This document shows, piece after piece, positions 33,411-43,568 of a stretch of DNA of 64,000 bases; the first letter of the stretch is position 1, and every line of letters begins with the position of its first letter. Both the position numbers and the translations under genes were made by a program. The notes under the pieces were generated by a model, which was given only the letters and a program-made list of their open reading frames with translations, did not search any database and was not told the origin of the DNA. Source of the stretch: Scedosporium boydii (Eukaryota > Ascomycota > Sordariomycetes > Microascales > Microascaceae); contig NJFT01000150.1 of assembly GCA_002221725.1 (NCBI GenBank), forward strand, positions 38,066 through 102,065, read 5' to 3'.

Positions 33411-34646
33411 ATGGAGGACTGGGCTCCAACCCACCCGATGAGGGCATACCGCCCTGAATATATTACACAAGAAGAGTTCAAGTCTGCCCTTGAGTGGTCG
33501 TTACGGAACTACTACGAAGTAGGCCTGAGGCCCCATCATTACAACAGAGTCGAGGTAGTTCTCGTATCTTGGGATGCTGATAAAACTGAGAATTTAAGAG
33601 TTAAGCATTTCACGAGGAGACTCGGTGACGTTTTTGAAAAATCCTACAACTATCGGATCAACAACCTCATTTTAAGGCGGGAGGACCCTAGCCCTCAGGA
33701 TACCGCTAGCTCGGCCATTAACGACCTCCTCACCAGTCTCGACAAAGACGCCCTTGCAATCATTTACTACATCGGCCATGGTCAAATTTCTCCTGCAGCC
33801 GGTCACTCCCTCCTCCTCGAGCCTACGGTCGCAGGGGCTACCCCAGCTCCTCATGTCAACTTTTGTCGACTCAGAGAGACCGTCATTGACAACGCAGAGC
33901 CAGATGTTTTGATCTTGTTAGATTGTTGCCACTCTGGCATAGCGTCTATTGGACAGAACAAAGAGATTATCGCGGCATGCGCTCCCGGTGGAGCCTCCCT
34001 CAATAGTCCGAGAGGGTTTAGCAACGCCATAATCCAACAAATCCAGCATGCTGTAGCGACAAAGCAAATCCTGACCGTCCCGCAACTATACGCCCAAGTC
34101 GCAACTCGTGCCTTCACGCTTAACGAATCAAATAAACCGGAATTAGAATCGACTCCCATCCACCTACAAAATTACCAGGAACCTCGGATGCCGATTTACC
34201 TAGCGCCGCTGCCATCTCCGGTTTCCTGGCGTGCGTTAGAACCGTGGCGAATTCGAAGCGCGCCTGTGAATGTCCTTCTAAGCATACATCTCGAGGACAG
34301 TCGGGCGAGCACCCTTACCAGCCTGCAAAATTGGCTGACGACTGGTCGGCCCTATGGTATCAACAGAGTGTCATTCCGAGGGATGTACCCGGCGACGTCC
34401 GTCCTTGTTATTTTTGAAGTGACTCTCGATGTTTGGGCGCACTTCAAAAATCACCCAGCCATTTCGTTCCTAAGCTTTACAACGAATCCCTTTGTACCAT
34501 TGACACCACAAACCACGACGGCGGAGACTGAGAAGGCAGAGGTTTCCCCTCAAGAGGAAAAAGGGTTTGCTAAGTATAAAGGGGAAACTTCACCATTCGC
34601 ACGCCTAGACGAGAACACCCCACCGTCGGGGCAGACAAAGACGTAG
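33411..34646 (+). CDS. Caspase-like (peptidase C14) protein, standalone (411 aa)
   Basis: Start chosen at ATG 33411 (MEDWAPTHPM); an in-frame ATG at 33204 would add 69 residues of low-complexity sequence. Residues about 50-220 form a caspase/metacaspase fold: NRVEVVLVSW beta strand, the FEKSYNYRINNLIL segment, the catalytic histidine in AIIYYIGHGQ, and the catalytic cysteine in DVLILLDCCHSG. The remaining C-terminal half has a compact region (VNVLLSIHLED, RVSFRGMYPATSVLVIFEVTLDVW, ISFLSF) of a type I have seen repeated in fungal caspase-like proteins but cannot name. No prodomain, NACHT or HET domain is fused. The role is probably regulated cell death or allorecognition; the family chemistry is known, the function here is inferred. 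Confidence 0.75.
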   Translation: MEDWAPTHPMRAYRPEYITQEEFKSALEWSLRNYYEVGLRPHHYNRVEVVLVSWDADKTENLRVKHFTRRLGDVFEKSYNYRINNLILRREDPSPQDTASSAINDLLTSLDKDALAIIYYIGHGQISPAAGHSLLLEPTVAGATPAPHVNFCRLRETVIDNAEPDVLILLDCCHSGIASIGQNKEIIAACAPGGASLNSPRGFSNAIIQQIQHAVATKQILTVPQLYAQVATRAFTLNESNKPELESTPIHLQNYQEPRMPIYLAPLPSPVSWRALEPWRIRSAPVNVLLSIHLEDSRASTLTSLQNWLTTGRPYGINRVSFRGMYPATSVLVIFEVTLDVWAHFKNHPAISFLSFTTNPFVPLTPQTTTAETEKAEVSPQEEKGFAKYKGETSPFARLDENTPPSGQTKT

Positions 34647-35701
34647 AAGAGCAGAAGACAACACAGGCGGTTAACTTGAGACTTCGAAACGCCCTGATAC
34701 TTGCATGTGTTATTTAGTTAACGAAGGGGGAAAAAAACTGAAAGCACGGAAAGGGAACTGGAAAGGAGGGTACCACTGCATGTACATAAGATAGGACAGC
34801 CACTCTACGAGACGGGAACTATGAACAAGAAGTCGAATCCTAATAATTCCAAAGCTTCAGATCTGACAAGGAAAGAAATTGTGTTATGATAACGAAAGCG
34901 ACTGAAGAAGGGCTAGACACTACTTCGTGGATGATCAGAATTTTTGGACGAGACCCAAAGGGCCTACATCAAGTCATTCCTTGTGCACTAATCGCACTAA
35001 TCGTGGGAATAAACGTTCAATGTTGTCGAGGGAAAACGGTGCCGTACTTAGTGGAAAGTTCGACAGCTCAGGCCAGCTGGCCCACAGCCAGCCGGGCCGC
35101 CAACGCTAATTGATGCATTGGACGGGTGGGCAATGCCAGCTCACTTTACGACAAACTTCCTTGTGGCATCACAATGCAAATCCTATCGAGATTTGATGTC
35201 TTCGAGGCCGGATCGGCTTATTCGGAGACTACGCAGGCCTGTTCCGCAGGGGCACTGTCGACAACCGCTACATCGCCTAACCAAACATGTGCTCAGGGCG
35301 CTGGGCACCGGTCAATGAAGAGCCGACACTCCAGTTCTTCGGACTAACTAATGTAACTAGTGAAAGGGAGGGGCAAGCAATAGCTAGGACACATGCAACT
35401 ATTTCGTGTCACTGGTGACACAGACAGTAGCCTCGTGATTTAATATTAAGTAAACTCGTGATTTACTGGTCCCACAGGCGTTCCTCCAAGCTTTTCTAGA
35501 TCGCACAAAGGTTGACATACTAACAACTCAACTCTCCGAGGGAGGCCAATATTATCAATGGAACCAGGGAAGGAACAATCTTTACATGAGTTCGGAGATT
35601 TGCAATCCTTGGAGTTGCCTTCAAGGCGATGGCAATGGGATGCGTAGTCTGTTGAGTCGAAATTGATGCTGGGGAGAGGATCGAGGAACCTCCCCAACAG
35701 A
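34647..35701. other. Intergenic with second copy of a dispersed repeat
   Basis: No gene is recognised between the caspase-like gene and the carbonic anhydrase. It contains repeat copy B (34816-34918). Confidence 0.4.
34816..34918 (+). repeat. Dispersed repeat, copy B
   Basis: It aligns with 23955-24056: the same ordered words ATGAACAAGAAG, TCAGATCTGA, TTATGAT and GAAGAAGGGCT, same strand. The two copies are about 11 kb apart and differ by scattered substitutions. Confidence 0.6.
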
Positions 35702-36517
35702 TCATGGCTCCATAAGATTGTAAATTTTTTGAATGTCGCGGAGCATGGCCTCGTGGTCGATTTTCAGATCCTTAAGCAGGCCATCACGGAAGTCAAAGAC
35801 CCATCCGTGCACGACAGGATACTGGTTCTTAGCGTAGGACTCCTGCACGCTGGCGGTCTTGATAACGTTCTTGCACTGCTCCATGACGTTGAGCTCGACT
35901 AGCCGATCGAATCTCTTCTGGTCATCCTTGATAGCGTCGAGCTCGGTTTCGTACAGTCTGTAGACGTCGCGGATATTTCTCAGCCACGGATTGAGAATCC
36001 CAAGATCCTTGGGTGTCAAGGCAGCCTCGACTCCTCCGCAGCCATAATGGCCGCAGACGACAATATGCTTGACTTTGAGATGCCTCACAGCATACTCGAT
36101 GACGGCCATAGAGTTGAGGTCGATGTTGCAGACTAGATTGGCAATGTTGCGGTGGATGAAGGCCTCGCCGGGCTCAAGGCCGGTGATCAGCTCGGCGGGG
36201 ATCCGGGAATCGCTGCATCCTATCCAGAGATATTCGGGTTTCTGGCCTTCGCAAAGCTTGTTGAAGAACTCCGGATCCTTCTTGCGCTTGCTGGCCGCCC
36301 ACGCGCGATTATTGTCGAAAACACGGCTGTGGCTCTGTTGGAGGTAGCTGACGATATCTTTACTGCCTCCTTCGCCCATCGTGACGCGTTTGGCCTTTTT
36401 GTATCCGTCGCAGGAATGGCTATAGGACGAGCAGAATCGAGAAGATGTACGGGCAGCGGTTCTGGTTGTCCCAGGGTGATAGAAACGGAGCACTGAAATC
36501 CGGGCAAAAATGCGCAT
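35702..36517 (-). CDS. Beta-class carbonic anhydrase, probable mitochondrial targeting (271 aa)
   Basis: A single exon. The zinc-binding signature is complete: CSDSRIPAELI (first Cys, with the Asp-Arg pair), then HIVVCGHYGCGGVEAAL (His and second Cys). The length fits beta carbonic anhydrases, which interconvert CO2 and bicarbonate for anaplerotic carboxylation and pH control. The first 45 residues are basic and hydroxylated (MRIFARISVLRFY..) with few acidic residues, as in a mitochondrial presequence. A downstream ATG (MGEGGSKD) could give a cytosolic form. No nearby pathway link. Confidence 0.93.
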   Translation of the reverse strand: MRIFARISVLRFYHPGTTRTAARTSSRFCSSYSHSCDGYKKAKRVTMGEGGSKDIVSYLQQSHSRVFDNNRAWAASKRKKDPEFFNKLCEGQKPEYLWIGCSDSRIPAELITGLEPGEAFIHRNIANLVCNIDLNSMAVIEYAVRHLKVKHIVVCGHYGCGGVEAALTPKDLGILNPWLRNIRDVYRLYETELDAIKDDQKRFDRLVELNVMEQCKNVIKTASVQESYAKNQYPVVHGWVFDFRDGLLKDLKIDHEAMLRDIQKIYNLMEP

Positions 36518-36944
36518 TTTTCACCGGGGAAAAAAAGAGGAGAAGGCGTAGCTCAACGTAGCGTAGAGTCAATGAGATCAAGCTGGATCAAGGTTTTGTG
36601 TGGGGGACGAGTGGACCATCCAAGTCTCCAACCATGGTCGATTTTCCACTAAACACACGCTAATTTGAAATCTGCCGCTTTTCACCACCTCCGCCTCAAC
36701 CAAATTCGCAACAAGGTTTCGTTGGACGGGCCACTCATTAACCCGCATTGAACCGAGCCCCGGATTCCCATCGGCTGAGGTTACAAATGCTGACCAGTCA
36801 AAAGATCTGCCAGGACCCGAAGCAGGAGGATTGTTGCACGGTCAGACAAAGTCGATTAGCCCAGGCTAGGATCAACCTTTCTAGACTTGAAAGGTAACCT
36901 TTGTGGATGGGGCAGAAGGGACGAAAATAGAGACGAAGAGGACG

Positions 36945-36950
<6 letters not shown>
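36518..36950. promoter_or_regulatory. Upstream region of carbonic anhydrase
   Basis: No gene. A purine-rich A/G stretch ends in a 29-base adenine run beginning near 36951. Confidence 0.3.
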
Positions 36951-36982
<32 letters not shown>

Positions 36983-37090
36983 TCGCTCGCGGGTCGCTCC
37001 CAGGATCGAATCCTGGTTGCTTCCCACGAGCTACGAAAATTGCGATTTTCTAACCTTCTGAGCGCTCCAATGACTTGGCCACTGGTCGCG
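36951..37090 (-). ncRNA. tRNA-like Pol III sequence with long T tract
   Basis: On the minus strand there is an A-box-like TGGCCAAGTCATTGG, a GAAAA/TTTTC hairpin with a seven-base loop reading TCGCAAT, and a T-arm-like hairpin CCAGG-ATTCGAT-CCTGG. It ends in an unbroken run of about 29 T (plus-strand A run from 36951). No acceptor stem can be closed, and base 33 of the loop is C rather than T. It may be a decayed tRNA or a tRNA-derived SINE-like piece. Confidence 0.3.
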
Positions 37091-37550
37091 GTATTGCCGC
37101 TTGAGCTGCTCGGTTGGAAGTTCTTTCCTACCCTCGTCTATGAAGGAATGGTGGAACTTTGCTTGCTCCATCGGGGGACTTGGAGGAAGGCGCACCCTTG
37201 AGTTCAAATTTCCTTGTACTCCAAGGACATGAATTGACTTGAGGGGCTGCTCCAACTCCGTCAGTACCTTCGGCCGCTGGGACTTGCACCCTTGCGATAC
37301 GACGTTCTATCAAAACGGCTCTGGCACACTTTTTGTGGATGGTATGTAGTGACGTAGAAAGCTCCTCGGGCAACTGCAGCCCTAGTGTTGGGACGTCTGC
37401 TCTCTGCTCTCACCTTGGCCTTATATAGTCAAACAGGCTCCGCTCCGATGCCCGACTGTAAATGTGAAGAATGGTTATTATTATAAACCCATCTATGACT
37501 GAATAAGACACTATCCTACTCTCTAGCCATCGCCCATGCCTACATAAATC
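37091..37550. other. Intergenic, nothing seen
   Basis: 3' flank of the fumarate reductase gene; no coding signal. Confidence 0.4.
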
Positions 37551-39137
37551 TCAAGCAACCAACTTAGCTGCCTCCTTTCCTGCTATCCTCCCAAAAACAA
37601 CACAATCCAACAGCGACGACCCTCCCAAACGGTTATCCCCGTGCAAACCCCCTGTAACTTCACCAGCAGCAAACAACCCCTTAATCGGCACCTCGCCCTC
37701 CTTCAATACCTGCGCCTTATCATTAAACGCCACTCCTCCCATGGTGAAATGCACGACCGGCGTGATCCTCCCAACGACGACATCCTCCTCTCGGTTCGCC
37801 TCACCCGGCACGAGCTTCCAGTGTCCAAAGTCCTTGCGACCAAACGGATCGGCACGCTTGTTCGCTACGATATCGGCGTATTCGTCAATGGATTGAATCG
37901 TGGCCTGGTCTAGGTCCTTGACCTTCTTCTTTTGCATCAGGCCCTTCCACGTGTAAAAACCCAAATGTCCGCTCGCCGCCTCGGCCGCACCGGGGTCGAG
38001 GAGGATGGTGAGGTTCCATTGGCGGATGTCCTTTTCTGACGACGGGGGGAGAGCCATGACGGCCTCGCTCAAGCGATCGCGCGTCTGAAGCTCATCAATG
38101 AAGCGCTTGCCCGAAGGATCCAGGAGAATGCCGCCCTCGCCGCGGAGCATCTCGGCCGCGAGGAACTTGGAAAACGAGCCCGGCGCCGCGGGATCGACGA
38201 ACCCTGTCGGGTGGATCTGCACACTGTCCATGTCGATGAGAGCAGCGCCGACGGAGCTGAGGAGCGCGTGTGTTCCCGGCCGAGCCTCAGCTGTTGCGGG
38301 CATCCCCTTCAGGTCGGGCCTGTACTGTGCTAGTTGACCGTTGGCATCGCCGGCGAAGCCTCCCGTTGCGAATACTACGGGGCCCTCGAGGTGGTGTGTC
38401 TCTCCATCTTGGGTAAACTCGACTCCCTGGACAGTGCCGTCCTCTGCTTGCTCGAATTTGGTAACTTCCGCAGCACTCTTGAGCTCGAAATTCGGATCCT
38501 CCTTCACTTTATTCAAAAGCCCCGTCACTATGGCGGCTCCAGGCGGCAACTTACCCGCGCCCCTGTGCGTCCTGGCAACTGTGTGGCCTCCCAATAGGGC
38601 CACAACACTTAACTCGACACCGACCTCATCAACAAGCCATTCCACCGAAGCCGCGGACTGGCTCGTCAACCTATCCACAAGTGCACCCCTATCCACACCT
38701 CCCTTCTTCGTCTCCTCCCATTCCTTGTACCTCCTCCCTGCTGACCTCACGGTGTCGCTCTTGAAGGAGTCGTCAACAGCGATGCCCTGGGCTTTTTGGA
38801 AGCGCGACCCAGCGCCGTTGATACCGGATGAAGCTTTGATGCTGTTACCGCCCGGCTTCGGGGCGCGATCGAGCATGCGCACGGAAGCGCCCGCGCGGAG
38901 AGCTTCATATGAGGCGCATAGCCCGGCGATACCGGAGCCCACAACTATCACAGGGTTCTTCTGAGGGACTTGAGCCATGGTGGTAGCTGTAGATATAGAT
39001 GCGGTGGTTGTTCCGAACTTGAAGAATGATGCAGGTGTCCTAAAGATTTGGGGGTTGATCAGACGGCTGTAGAGCATAGCCAGGAGGGCGAAGAATCCTG
39101 CAAAGAGAGTGGTGAGCAGGATTCGGCGCCTGCTCAT
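37551..39137 (-). CDS. Soluble fumarate reductase, Osm1/Frd1-type flavoprotein (528 aa)
   Basis: A single exon. An N-terminal hydrophobic segment (ILLTTLFAGFFALLAMLYSRL) precedes the flavin fold, suggesting a signal anchor to ER or mitochondria as in yeast Osm1. The FAD loop is PVIVVGSGIAGLCASYEALRAG, with the acid motif MLDRAPKPGGNSIKASSGIN that is typical of this family. Substrate-site segments include HTVARTHRG, IQIHPTG-like VQIHPTGFVDP, and GGILLDPSGKRFIDEL. The C-terminal TPVVHFTMGGV and GEVTGGLHGDNRLGGSSLLDCVVFGR close the FAD site. There is no cytochrome b5 tail. The enzyme reduces fumarate to succinate with FADH2, supporting redox balance and disulfide formation under low oxygen. The gene stands alone here. 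Confidence 0.93.
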   Translation of the reverse strand: MSRRRILLTTLFAGFFALLAMLYSRLINPQIFRTPASFFKFGTTTASISTATTMAQVPQKNPVIVVGSGIAGLCASYEALRAGASVRMLDRAPKPGGNSIKASSGINGAGSRFQKAQGIAVDDSFKSDTVRSAGRRYKEWEETKKGGVDRGALVDRLTSQSAASVEWLVDEVGVELSVVALLGGHTVARTHRGAGKLPPGAAIVTGLLNKVKEDPNFELKSAAEVTKFEQAEDGTVQGVEFTQDGETHHLEGPVVFATGGFAGDANGQLAQYRPDLKGMPATAEARPGTHALLSSVGAALIDMDSVQIHPTGFVDPAAPGSFSKFLAAEMLRGEGGILLDPSGKRFIDELQTRDRLSEAVMALPPSSEKDIRQWNLTILLDPGAAEAASGHLGFYTWKGLMQKKKVKDLDQATIQSIDEYADIVANKRADPFGRKDFGHWKLVPGEANREEDVVVGRITPVVHFTMGGVAFNDKAQVLKEGEVPIKGLFAAGEVTGGLHGDNRLGGSSLLDCVVFGRIAGKEAAKLVA

Positions 39138-39800
39138 AGTGGATTTTATGGTATGCGCTTGAGAGAGGGGTAAGGGGAGCTAAGAGCTTATGGTTGATGA
39201 TATTGGTTTAGGGGATAGGAAAAGTAGAGCTCAGATGCAAGTCGATGCAATGGTGATGACGATGTCGGAGGCATCGTACCATATCCAGGTATTAGTCAGG
39301 ACAAATGGGGCGAGGACCCGGAGAATTGGACTGATGTGGATGGGGCTGAAATTTGTGAGAGGAAACAAGAAGAACAAATGCGGTACATGCACCGGCAGCG
39401 AGCTGAATTGGGTCCTAACATATTATGTAATAATTGTGTACTTCAACATTGCATAATTGTAGTTTCCCTCATCATCTCGTCGGCGGCTCCCGTTCCCGAC
39501 ACAACAGAAGCGCCTTTTGCGGGGAGGACCACAACTTTTCGCACGGCCCACCGAGTGATAGATGCGAATAACGCACTGAATGTGACCGCAGATGGGATTG
39601 GTGATATCGATCGATTGCTATTATGTTCGAAATTGTTTCCTGTCAATTAACTGAACTGACACGCATACATAATGCCTGCCCGTCTCCCCCTCGCTGTCGA
39701 GTCGCCATCGCCGCGACGAAAGCGCCTTGCCAGTGTTCAAGCTGTCGTCAACGTTTGCAAGATCACAGCCGTGAATAGCAAGACCTCAAGCCCCGAGTAG
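39138..39800. other. Intergenic, nothing seen
   Basis: No gene recognised. Upstream of the fumarate reductase and 5' of the NACHT relic. Confidence 0.4.
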
Positions 39801-41826
39801 TGCACCCTAATATCCGACGTATCCAGATGTAACAATCAAATCACAAGTCATTCGCTCTTCCAACAGTGGCGTCAGAGTGATACGGCGCATTTGCTCTGGG
39901 TATCTGCTGACCCGGGATGCGGGGGTTCTGGCCAAGTACTTGGTTGACGAGGTCTTACCAAGCATAACCGTGAGAACATTATGCTACTTCTTCTTCAAGG
40001 AAGACTCCGAAGATCAGCGATCTTCAGTAACAGCACTATGCTCTATATTACATCAATTCTTCGACCATCACCCAGCCTCCTTTTCATCCGAGATCCTTCA
40101 GAAATTTCAAGATAAAGGACCTACACTTCTAAAATCCTTTAGAGACCTCTGGGATATTCTTACCTATTCTATAAGGAGCTACCAGAGGATAGAGGTAGTC
40201 TGTATTCTCGACGCTCTTGATGAGTGCGAGATCACAGGTAGGAATCAGTTGATTGACACTATTAGAAACTTCTCGCCCATAACTATAGGCGCCCTACCAC
40301 TGAAGTTTCTTTTAACCAGCCGACCCTATCTGGATATTCAGAGGCGCTTCCATGACCTGGAATACAAAGTGCCTACAATCCACTTAAGAGGGGAAAATAA
40401 ACAAGAGATAACTAAGATATCCCACAAGATTGACATAGTTATCAGAAGCCGGGCTGTAGATATGAGCCGAATGCTTGGGCTTAACCTTGAGGAGCAGAAT
40501 GTTCTTATAAAAGAACTTACTCAAGTACACAACCGCACTTACCTATGGGTTCATTTGATCTTCGGCGAGTTGGGGGCTGGCATCCTTCTCACACCAAACA
40601 AAATTCGATCAGAAATTCGCAATATACCTCAGACTGTTTCTGAGGTATATAGTAAGATCCTATCAAAAACCCGGGATCCTATCCTCACTAGGAAACTTCT
40701 CCACATTGTTGTAGTAGCAGCGCGACCACTTACTCTGCTTGAGATGGCTGTGGCTCTGACGATAGGTTCCAATTCCAAGCCTCAATCAATTAGTGACCTG
40801 GATCTTGTACCAGAGGAAAGATTCCGCGATGATATCAGACAACTTTGTAGGCTTTTCACCATCATTATTGACTCTAAAGTTTACCTCCTTCATCAAACTG
40901 CACGAGAGTTCCTGGTCGCATTGTCGTGATCCTCGCCACCTTCTAACAGTAGCATAGGGCAAGAGTGGAAGTCCTGCCTTTACCCCCGGGATTCACATCG
41001 CATCCTTGCTGAGATCTGTTTACAGCGGCTGTCCCTTTCAGATTTTGATCTAAATAGCTTTGGAGCAAGTATAGATCAAAATCAGTACATCTATGCGTAT
41101 ATTTCTACAATACGCGGTACAGTTCTGGGCTGACCACTTTCGCCGAGTAAAATGGAATAATGAAGGTTGGGCTACCGAAAGGGCCCTATTATACTGTCGC
41201 CTGGACTTGCCAACCTGGACATAGTTGGAAATATATTAAAGAGTCAGGACTGAAGATATGCCAGGCAACTTTACACCTCTTCTAATCATATCCTACTTTG
41301 GTCTTATCAGTGTAGTAGAGAGGCTCCCTGGGGAAGTTTGAATGTCGTTGATGCGACGGTCGTGAAGTATCGAAGGTTTGTTCTTTCTTGGGCTGCTGGA
41401 AGAGGCTTCGTCCTGGTGTTGGAACGGCTCCTTAAGGTCGGCGCCGATACGAATACAAGAGATAAACACGGTTGGACACCGCTTCACTGGGCTGCCAGCA
41501 ATGGTCGCGATACCGCGGTCGAGCAGCTTCTCGACGCTGGGGCTGACACAGAAGTAAAGAATTTCGCGGGCTGGACACCGCTTCATCGGGCTTCCGGGAA
41601 TGGCTACGATAAGGTAGTCCAGCGGCTTCTTGGTGCTGGTGCTAATACGAAAGCAAAAGATTTCACTGGTGCGACGCCACTTGTCGGGGCTTCCGGGAAC
41701 GGCCATGTTACAGTAGTCCAGCAGCTTCTTGCCGCTGGGGCTGGTGCGGGTGTAGGAGTGGAGAATAGGGACTCGATGCCACTTCCCTGGCGTTCTTGGA
41801 AAGACCATGATGGGGGCAATACCTAG
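39801..41826 (+). pseudogene. NACHT-ankyrin (NLR-like) gene relic with broken P-loop
   Basis: Before 39910 one frame reads FQQWRQSDTAHLLWVSADPGCG, the start of a NACHT P-loop. Immediately after, the rest (VLAKYLVDEVLPS) is in another frame because five bases, covering the Lys-Ser codons, are missing. The following 350 codons are a typical NACHT-ATPase: CYFFFKEDSEDQRSS, Walker B VVCILDALDEC, LKFLLTSRPY, TYLWVHLIF, and the end VYLLHQTAREFLVAL before TGA near 40927. Further fragments (SSIGQEWKSCLYP) lead into 41338-41826, an ankyrin-repeat segment with three or four repeats (GWTPLHWAASNG, GWTPLHRASGNG). The N-terminal effector domain is not visible. Without Lys in the P-loop and with a frameshift, the gene cannot make a functional ATPase. 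Confidence 0.8.
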
Positions 41827-42638
41827 CTTTCTGGAACAGAGTTATGAGCCAGCAGCGCAGAGCTAAGAAAGAGGGATAGTGGATATAAGCTATTGGGGCG
41901 GATTCTACTGCAGGACTCCAATGGTGATGGTGGAGAATATGTAGAAGAGGAAGGAATTAGCGCTTATTGACACTTCAAAATACCATCCCTACTCTTGATC
42001 TTCACCAGTCCTACTCTACTATACCCCTTCACTCTATGACACGACTCGATTTTACGGCGTCTCGACGCATAGGGGGTCTTCCATTTCAATTGTCTCCTCG
42101 GAATGGACAATGGAATGTCCAAGGTCGCGATGCAACAATTGTTGGACGAATCCAACAGCTGTTTGACAGAAGGAATGGTGTGTGTAGTGTGTACGCATAC
42201 CTTCAGACACTTTCAACTTCCACAATAACCCGGGCCACGTGAGTCATTCGGCCGGGCCTTATACTAAGATTAAGTGATCAATCAATACGAAGGTAATAAT
42301 ATTTCAATGTTGTATTAATGTCTCGCCACAGGCCCACAGGGTGATGGCTTAGGGCGTTGTCAGCCATTGCCGTTTATGGCTCGCCGAAAACAGCCTTTTA
42401 TGCGGCAGCTTCGGCGACCCAATTAGGCCACGCCTCGAAATCCTTCGCGCTACACGTCGCACGGAGATCTGATGTTGTGCAACACCAAAACATAATTATA
42501 TATAAAAGACGGATTTGTCTCCATCATCTGACAATGCGATTTCATGTTTGAGACACTCCCTCAGTTAAGATATCCTCCCACCACGCTCAACGCCCACGAG
42601 CCAACACCTTCAGTGTCTGAGGACCTCCACGTCTGAGG
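41827..42638. other. Intergenic, nothing certain
   Basis: It may include further decayed 3' sequence of the ankyrin relic up to about 41970. No other gene. Confidence 0.35.
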
Positions 42639-43568
42639 ATGGGTGTCACCGATTTTCTCCAGCGCCTGAGACTTCGGGTTTGGGTCGCTCTCTTCCGAAT
42701 GGTGACGACTCGGACGCAGGGCCCGCTTCTCCACCCCCCGGACGACGTGAAGAGAAAGAATCTCCAGATCCCATCTCGCGATGCAGGCCGATCAATCGAC
42801 ACGTGGCTTTATTACCCCGACGACTACTCCCCCGACTCCCCCGCTGCCGCCCTGCCCGTCCTGATCAATTGGCACGGGAGCGGCTACGTCAACTACGCGC
42901 TCTCCCTCGATCACGAGTACTGCCACTACATCGCCCAGACGAATGGAATGCTGGTCCTCGACGTCGATTACAGAAAGGCCCCCGAGAATCCCTACCCGGC
43001 ACCAATCGAAGACGTAGAGGACGTCCTGGCTTGGGTCTCGGAGCAGCAGGCCACTATGAATATATCACGGGTCGCTCTCTCCGGTTTCAGCTCCGGCGGC
43101 GTTCTGGCTCAAGTTGCAGCGTCTTCGCTACGCGCAAACTACCCGAAACTCGACATCAAGGCCATTGTCACCATTTACTCGGGCTCGGATCTGGCGACGG
43201 AAAGCGAAGCCAAGACCGTTCCCCGCCCTGTCAAACCGATACCGGCCTGGGTCCTGGACGTCTTTTTTGATTCGTATCTTCCGCCGCATGTATCGCGCAA
43301 AGACCCGAGGGTGTCGCCTCTATACGCAGACCCCAATTTATTTCCCGAAAGGGTTGTCATTGTGACCTGTTCCGGAGATATACTGAAACCCGAGATGGAC
43401 GTTTTGGCCGATAAGCTCGAGGCTGCGGGCCGTCAGGTACAGGCTGTTTGCCTTGAAGATATGCCGCATGGTTTTGACAAAGGGTGCAAGCCAGACACAC
43501 CAGAGTGGGAAAACAAAGAATACACCTACAAGCTGGTGGCGGATTCGTTGAAAGAGGCCCTGGCCTAG
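42639..43568 (+). CDS. Alpha/beta hydrolase, hormone-sensitive-lipase family esterase (309 aa)
   Basis: A single exon. The HSL-family oxyanion motif is VLINWHGSGYVNY (HG with a glycine-poor variant). DVDYRKAPENPYPAPIEDV is the conserved loop, and the nucleophile elbow is ALSGFSSGGVLA (GxSxG with Ser). The acid is in VTCSGDILKPE and the catalytic histidine in MPHGFDKG. The length fits the family. It hydrolyses small ester or lactone substrates; the substrate is unknown. No signal peptide is evident. The flanking genes are unrelated. Confidence 0.85.
   Translation: MGVTDFLQRLRLRVWVALFRMVTTRTQGPLLHPPDDVKRKNLQIPSRDAGRSIDTWLYYPDDYSPDSPAAALPVLINWHGSGYVNYALSLDHEYCHYIAQTNGMLVLDVDYRKAPENPYPAPIEDVEDVLAWVSEQQATMNISRVALSGFSSGGVLAQVAASSLRANYPKLDIKAIVTIYSGSDLATESEAKTVPRPVKPIPAWVLDVFFDSYLPPHVSRKDPRVSPLYADPNLFPERVVIVTCSGDILKPEMDVLADKLEAAGRQVQAVCLEDMPHGFDKGCKPDTPEWENKEYTYKLVADSLKEALA

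Noticed and set aside
37641..38964. Plus-strand open frames of up to 207 codons under the fumarate reductase
   Set aside because: They are shadows of the GC-rich minus-strand flavoprotein gene.
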